Shown here piece after piece: positions 59,380-64,000 of a stretch of DNA of 64,000 nucleotides. Source of the DNA: Varibaculum prostatecancerukia (GTDB lineage: Bacteria > Actinomycetota > Actinomycetes > Actinomycetales > Actinomycetaceae). The DNA is taken from the NCBI RefSeq assembly GCF_943169825.2, contig NZ_OW968402.1:930001-994000 (forward strand). The letters are read 5' to 3'. Numbering within the stretch: position 1 is the stretch's first letter; each line of letters opens with the position of its first letter. A program made the translations under genes and the position numbers. The notes under the pieces were generated by a model. It was given only the letters and a program-made list of their open reading frames with translations, was not told where the DNA came from and searched no databases.

Positions 59380-59483
59380 TCGCCACCTAGTCGCCACCTA
59401 GTCGCGCGGGGGTTCGCTTTGCGTTTTTAACTCCACTATTCTGGGTATTAGAAACAATACCCGTCTGGCAGAAAGTGGCAGCA

Positions 59484-61166
59484 GTGGCAGAATTCATTTA
59501 CCAAATGATCCGCACCCGTAAAGCTCTAGGTGACAAGGTCATTTTGGACGATGTAACTATGGCTTTCCTTCCGGGAGCCAAAATCGGCATGGTCGGCCCT
59601 AACGGAGCCGGTAAATCCTCGATCCTCAAAATTATGGCGGGTCTAGATGAGCCCTCCAATGGGGAGGCGCGGCTTACCCCCGGCTATACCGTCGGCATCT
59701 TGATGCAAGAGCCAGAATTGGACGATGATCTCACGGTTAAAGAAAACGTGGAGCAAGGTGTCGGCCCCCTAAAGGCCAAACTTGATCGCTTCAACGAGAT
59801 CTCTGCGCAAATGGCGGATCCGGATGCCGACTTCGATGCCCTCATGGAGGAAATGGGTACTCTGCAGGCAGAGATTGATGCCGCCGATGGCTGGGATGTG
59901 GATTCTCAACTGGAGCAGGCGATGGATGCCTTGCGTTGCCCGCCTCCGGAAACTCCGGTTTCGGTGCTTTCTGGTGGGGAGCGCCGCCGGGTCGCCCTCT
60001 GCCAGCTGCTGCTAAAAGCACCTGACCTGCTGTTACTGGATGAGCCTACTAACCATCTGGATGCGGAATCTATCCTGTGGCTAGAAAAGCATCTGCACTC
60101 CTATAAGGGGGCAGTTATCGCTATTACCCACGACCGTTATTTCTTGGATCACGTGGCGGAATGGATTGCGGAAGTTGATCGCGGGCGTCTTTATCCTTAT
60201 GAGGGTAACTATTCCACCTACCTGGAAAAGAAGCAGGAACGCCTGGAAGTCCAGGGACGCAAGGATGCGAAACTAGCTAAGCGTCTAAAAGAGGAACTGC
60301 AGTGGGTGCGTTCTTCAGCTAAGGGGCGCCAAGCGAAATCTAAGGCACGTTTGCAGCGCTACGAGGAAATGCAGGCAGAAGCCAAACACGCCAAGAAACT
60401 GGACTTTGAAGAAATCCAGATTCCGCCCGGTCCCCGCCTAGGAACCGTGGTTTTGCGTGCCGATAAACTCTGTAAAGGGTTTGGGGATCGCGAACTGATC
60501 AAGGATCTGTCCTTCAATCTGCCACCCAACGGAATCGTAGGAATTATCGGTCCGAACGGGGTCGGAAAAACCACTTTGTTCAAGACGATTGTGGGGCTCG
60601 AGGAACTCGATTCCGGAACTCTCGATATTGGGGAGACCGTAAAAGTCAGTTATGTGGATCAGAACCGTGCCGGGATTGATCCCGATAAGACCTTGTGGGA
60701 AGTAGTTTCGGACGGTCTGGACTTCTTGGACGTGGGGGGCGTGACTATTCCTTCGCGCGCTTATGTGGCCTCGTTTGGTTTTAAAGGCCCGGATCAGCAA
60801 AAACCTGCCGGGGTGCTTTCTGGTGGGGAGCGTAACCGTTTGAACCTGGCGCTTACCCTCAAGCAGGGCGGAAACCTGCTGCTGCTGGACGAGCCCACTA
60901 ACGACCTGGATGTGGAAACTTTAGCCAGCCTGGAAAATGCGCTCCTGGAGTTCCCGGGTTGTGCAGTGGTAATCACGCACGACCGCTGGTTCCTCGACCG
61001 GGTCGCCACCCATATTCTGGCGTGGGAAGGAACCGAAGAAAACCCCGCGAACTGGTACTGGTTCGAGGGCAACTTCGAGTCCTATGAAAAGAATAAGGTT
61101 GACCGCCTGGGGGCGGAGGCTGCGCGTCCGCATCGGGTAACTCACCGCCGTTTACGCCGCGCCTAA
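59484..61166 (+). CDS. ettA: Energy-dependent translational throttle protein EttA
   Basis: ABC-F protein that binds the ribosomal E site and gates the first elongation step according to ATP/ADP. About 560 residues; the GTG at 59484 (VAEFIYQMIRTRKALGDKV) is preferred over GTG 59475 because AGAAAG lies at a better distance and MAEFIYQM is the family start. First cassette: GPNGAGKSSILKIMAG, SVLSGGERRRVALCQLLLKA, LLLLDEPTNHLD. Second: GPNGVGKTTLFKTIVGLE, GVLSGGERNRLNLALTL, LLLLDEPTNDLD. The linker carries the ribosome-contacting arm (KGRQAKSKARLQRYEEM). Confidence 0.95.
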   Translation: MAEFIYQMIRTRKALGDKVILDDVTMAFLPGAKIGMVGPNGAGKSSILKIMAGLDEPSNGEARLTPGYTVGILMQEPELDDDLTVKENVEQGVGPLKAKLDRFNEISAQMADPDADFDALMEEMGTLQAEIDAADGWDVDSQLEQAMDALRCPPPETPVSVLSGGERRRVALCQLLLKAPDLLLLDEPTNHLDAESILWLEKHLHSYKGAVIAITHDRYFLDHVAEWIAEVDRGRLYPYEGNYSTYLEKKQERLEVQGRKDAKLAKRLKEELQWVRSSAKGRQAKSKARLQRYEEMQAEAKHAKKLDFEEIQIPPGPRLGTVVLRADKLCKGFGDRELIKDLSFNLPPNGIVGIIGPNGVGKTTLFKTIVGLEELDSGTLDIGETVKVSYVDQNRAGIDPDKTLWEVVSDGLDFLDVGGVTIPSRAYVASFGFKGPDQQKPAGVLSGGERNRLNLALTLKQGGNLLLLDEPTNDLDVETLASLENALLEFPGCAVVITHDRWFLDRVATHILAWEGTEENPANWYWFEGNFESYEKNKVDRLGAEAARPHRVTHRRLRRA

Positions 61167-61214
61167 CGGATGTAAAATAGCTGATAAACAAGGTTACAAG
61201 GGCTGGGGTAACAA

Positions 61215-63392
61215 ATGAGCGATAGTCAAGAGGATCTTAAAGAACTGGCGAACGCCTACGGAATTGCGATTGATTACTGGGACTATTCCGGGGTTCACCG
61301 CATAGTTTCCGATGAAACTCTGCGCGCAGTCCTCAAGGCGATGGATATTGACGCGGATACGCCTGCGCAGGTGGCGGCCTCGCTAAAAATGGTTGAGGAG
61401 CGTCCTTGGCGGCGCGTCCTCCCCGAATGTGTGGTTACCCGCAACGATGACAACTATTGGGTGCGGGTACACGTTCCGCACGGTAAAGCGGTAACCGTAA
61501 CCATGCATTTTGAGGAGGGCGGGTCTTGGGATTTGCCCCAGTTGGATGTGTTAGTGGCTCCCCGCGAAATCAATGGGGTGCTCACCGGGGAAGCTACTTT
61601 CAATATTCCTCCCGGGCAGCCTTTGGGTTGGCATCGTTTAACCGCCCAGGTAGAAGGGGATGAACGCCCCTATACTTGCCCAGTAGCGGTCACTCCGGCG
61701 CGTCTGGGAATGCCGAATTTGCGTGATGGGCGTGCCTGGGGAGTAATGAGCCAGTTCTATGCCAACCCTTCCCGGAATTCTTGGGGGATCGGGGACGCGG
61801 CAGATTTGGCGAAGATCTGTAAATGGGTGGCCTCCAAGGGCGCGGATTTCTTGCTGATTAACCCGGTGCATGCTTCCCAGGTGACTTCGCCCCTAGAAAA
61901 CTCTCCCTATTTGCCTTGTTCGCGTCGCTTTTGGAATCCGATTTATATTCGCCCCGATGCGATTGTTGAAGCTAAGGAACTCCCGAAGAAGAAGCGGGAA
62001 AAGCTGGCGGAGCTGCGGCGTAAAGCCCAACGCTCCCTTAGTGAAGCGATGCCCGCCGATCATCCCGGAGTTTGCGGAGCCGGAGCTCACTTCTTTAGTG
62101 GCGATTTAGTCAAACGCGACCCCGTCTGGAAACGGAAACTGCGCGCCCTAGAGATTATTTACCAGGTTCCACGCTCGCAGGAACGAGAAGCCGACTATCA
62201 GCAGTTCCTCACCGAACAGGGCGCGGCTCTGGAACAGTTTGCAACCTGGTGTGCTTTGACCGAAAAATATGGTTTAGAGCTGCCTGAGAAGTGGCAACGT
62301 CCAGATGCTTCCCAATTTGAAAAATGTGGGGAGAAGTTACGAAAGCGAGCCGAATTCTTTAAATGGTTGCAATGGCTTTGCTACCGGCAGCTACGGCAGG
62401 CGCACCAAGTGGCCGTCGATTCCGGAATGAAGATCGGGGTCATGCACGACTTGGCGGTAGGGGTTCACCATTTGGGTGCTGACCATTGGACCGACCCGGC
62501 GGTCTACGCGCAGGGCATCTCGGTGGGTGCTCCTGCCGATATGTATAACCAGTTGGGGCAGAACTGGTCGCAGCCACCTTGGCGCCCAGACCGCCTAGAA
62601 CAGCAGGCCTATGAACCTTTACGACGCACGGTCGAGGCGGCCGCCAAAATGGGGGGCGCGCTGCGTATCGACCATATTATGGGGCTGTTGCGCCTGTGGT
62701 GGATTCCCGAAGGGATGCTCCCGAAAGATGGCACCTACGTGCGCTATAACCATCAAGCGATGGTGGGGGTACTGCTGCTTGAGGCTTACCGAAATAATCT
62801 GGTGGTAGTCGGCGAAGATTTGGGTACCGTAGAGCCTTGGGTGCGCGACTACCTGCGCTACCGGGGGATTTTAGGTACCGGGGTGCTGTTCTTTGAGTTC
62901 GATGCTCCGGACCATTTGGTACCGCCCGCGGATTATCGGCGAGAGCAATTGGCGGCGGTCAATACCCACGATATGCCGCCAGTGGCGGGCTACCTTACCG
63001 GCGAAGACTTGCGGGTTAGGGAATCTTTGGATCTTTTGGATTCTTCGCGCGCAGAGGCTGAAGCCAACCAGGAGCGAGTTTTTGGGGCGGTACGCCGCGC
63101 GCTGATTGAACACGCGGGTCTGGCGGAAGATGAGACCGATATGGGCGAGATGATTCGCGCCCTCTACCGTTATATCGCCGCTACCCCCGCGCAGCTGGTG
63201 GTCTTGACCTTGGCGGATGCAGTGCAAGAACAGCTAACCGAAAATCAGCCCGGTACCGAGTATGAATACCCGAACTGGTGCGTACCGTTGCGTGACCAAG
63301 AGGGGAAAACTAGGTTCTTAGAGGACGTTACCGCTGATCAGTTCGCTAATCAGCTTTTGGAGATGCTAGAGAGCGCAGTGCATCCTAACTAG
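61215..63392 (+). CDS. malQ: 4-alpha-glucanotransferase (amylomaltase)
   Basis: GH77 enzyme for maltodextrin and glycogen metabolism. 725 residues. An actinobacterial N-terminal beta-domain precedes the barrel. MHDLAVGVHHLGADHWTDPA, LRIDHIMGLLRLWWIPEGM (nucleophile Asp), VVGEDLGTVEPWVRDYLRYR (acid/base Glu) and VNTHDMPPVAGYLTG are intact. Single gene; weak spacing to ettA allows co-transcription. Confidence 0.95.
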   Translation: MSDSQEDLKELANAYGIAIDYWDYSGVHRIVSDETLRAVLKAMDIDADTPAQVAASLKMVEERPWRRVLPECVVTRNDDNYWVRVHVPHGKAVTVTMHFEEGGSWDLPQLDVLVAPREINGVLTGEATFNIPPGQPLGWHRLTAQVEGDERPYTCPVAVTPARLGMPNLRDGRAWGVMSQFYANPSRNSWGIGDAADLAKICKWVASKGADFLLINPVHASQVTSPLENSPYLPCSRRFWNPIYIRPDAIVEAKELPKKKREKLAELRRKAQRSLSEAMPADHPGVCGAGAHFFSGDLVKRDPVWKRKLRALEIIYQVPRSQEREADYQQFLTEQGAALEQFATWCALTEKYGLELPEKWQRPDASQFEKCGEKLRKRAEFFKWLQWLCYRQLRQAHQVAVDSGMKIGVMHDLAVGVHHLGADHWTDPAVYAQGISVGAPADMYNQLGQNWSQPPWRPDRLEQQAYEPLRRTVEAAAKMGGALRIDHIMGLLRLWWIPEGMLPKDGTYVRYNHQAMVGVLLLEAYRNNLVVVGEDLGTVEPWVRDYLRYRGILGTGVLFFEFDAPDHLVPPADYRREQLAAVNTHDMPPVAGYLTGEDLRVRESLDLLDSSRAEAEANQERVFGAVRRALIEHAGLAEDETDMGEMIRALYRYIAATPAQLVVLTLADAVQEQLTENQPGTEYEYPNWCVPLRDQEGKTRFLEDVTADQFANQLLEMLESAVHPN

Positions 63393-63421
63393 GGCTGCGT
63401 CTGCACGCTCGCAAGCCGCTG

Positions 63422-64000
63422 TTAGGACGAGGTTTCGCCGCCGAGGTAGGGCAGTAGCCCCTCTAGACTATCGCTTACTAGGTCGGCTCCCGCGCTTTGC
63501 AGTACTTCGCGGCTTTGACTGGTGGTAACCGCATAGATTCTGCCGGCTCCGGCCTCGCGCGCCGAGATAACTCCGCTGGTAGTGTCTTCGATGACGATGC
63601 AGGAGGACGCGGGCAGCTTCAGGGTTTTCGCTCCCACTAGGTAGGGTTCCGGGTCGGGTTTGCCGGCACTAATATCTTCTTGGCTAATCACTTTCAGGCT
63701 GGCCGGGGCTTTGAGTAGCTGGGCGGCTAACTGCGCCCACTGCCTCCAGGCGGAAGTAACTAAACATTTTGGCATCTCAAGTTGCATGATTTCGCGGGCG
63801 CCAGTAAAAATCCGTGGGGGATCGCGCCGGGTATCAACGTAGGAGCGAGCCTCCAGGCCGAGAGCTTCCGGGTCGAGGCCGTTCCAAGGGCCGGGTTCGC
63901 TTTGGAACACTTCCGGGCCAGGGCGCCCCTTGAAAATCTCCATTTCTTCCTCTGCTATTCGCCATCCTTTCGCCGCAAACATGCGCCGATAGGCGGCCAG
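63422..64000 (-). CDS. HAD-superfamily hydrolase, 5' end outside window
   Basis: The frame stays open to the window end, so the N-terminal DxDxT motif is not included. Visible: RPGPEVFQSEPGPWNGLD (cap region), CLVTSAWRQWAQLAAQLLK (motif II Thr/Ser), ISAGKPDPEPYLVGAKTLK (motif III Lys) and CIVIEDTTSGVISAREAGA (motif IV acidic pair). Beta-phosphoglucomutase/phosphatase-like; next to malQ it could dephosphorylate sugar phosphates, but this is inferred. Confidence 0.85.
   Translation of the reverse strand: MAAYRRMFAAKGWRIAEEEMEIFKGRPGPEVFQSEPGPWNGLDPEALGLEARSYVDTRRDPPRIFTGAREIMQLEMPKCLVTSAWRQWAQLAAQLLKAPASLKVISQEDISAGKPDPEPYLVGAKTLKLPASSCIVIEDTTSGVISAREAGAGRIYAVTTSQSREVLQSAGADLVSDSLEGLLPYLGGETSS

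Overview
This window looks like a chromosomal segment of a medium-GC actinobacterium, probably an Actinomycetaceae member (Varibaculum- or Mobiluncus-like; the genus is a guess). The right 25 kb (about 39.4-64 kb) is vertically inherited core. Its gene order resembles Mycobacterium tuberculosis: pncB-clpS-DUF2017-murI-metallohydrolase-rph-rdgB resembles the Rv1330c-Rv1341 neighbourhood, and nudC-uvrD2-ThiF-like-DUF2342-PDZ/Lon-UPF0182 resembles Rv3193c-Rv3199c. Next come ilvA, orn, a tRNA-Arg(UCU), a second-type ssb, ettA, malQ and a HAD hydrolase cut by the window end.

The left 38.8 kb is accessory DNA lying against the 3' end of ssrA (tmRNA; tag AKHNRTDFALAA). From about 29.7 kb down to 1.2 kb, nearly all genes on the minus strand form a prophage or phage-like element. 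Early genes: sigma-like regulator, DUF2800, DUF2815, family A DNA polymerase, Bro-N antirepressor, DUF7768/DUF4406-like protein, D5/P4-type primase-helicase, VRR-NUC and SNF2 helicase. Then come a DUF1492-like activator, HNH endonuclease, small terminase, SAM synthetase, two DNA methyltransferases and large terminase. Portal, capsid, tail and integrase genes are not seen. The terminase is followed by an IS256-family remnant and an IS6-family element at the window edge, so the element is either interrupted or continues outside the window.

Three insertions decorate the phage backbone. A low-GC Firmicutes-type segment of about 4.2 kb (tnpV, tet(O) with its attenuated leader, a small Cys-rich KTR gene, a sigma-like gene and a truncated sigma-like gene) splits the prophage C5-cytosine methyltransferase into two halves. 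A plus-strand pair (DUF3800 plus a probable BECR-fold nuclease) sits inside the replication module. A large peptidoglycan-binding/DUF1906 protein and two small membrane proteins surround the small terminase gene.

Between the phage genes and ssrA are two more accessory loci. At 30.1-33.5 kb is an ABC-three-component (ABC-3C) type conflict locus: Zn-ribbon/CTD-like protein, small middle component, DUF2326 ATPase, XRE regulator, and the first ~20 codons of a UvrD-like helicase that is cut off. At 33.8-38.0 kb is a low-GC ABC transporter cluster of lantibiotic type (exporter plus ATPase and two permeases) without recognisable precursor or modification enzymes. The most interesting features are the tet(O)-split methyltransferase, the truncated ABC-3C locus and the orphan bacteriocin-type transporter cluster.
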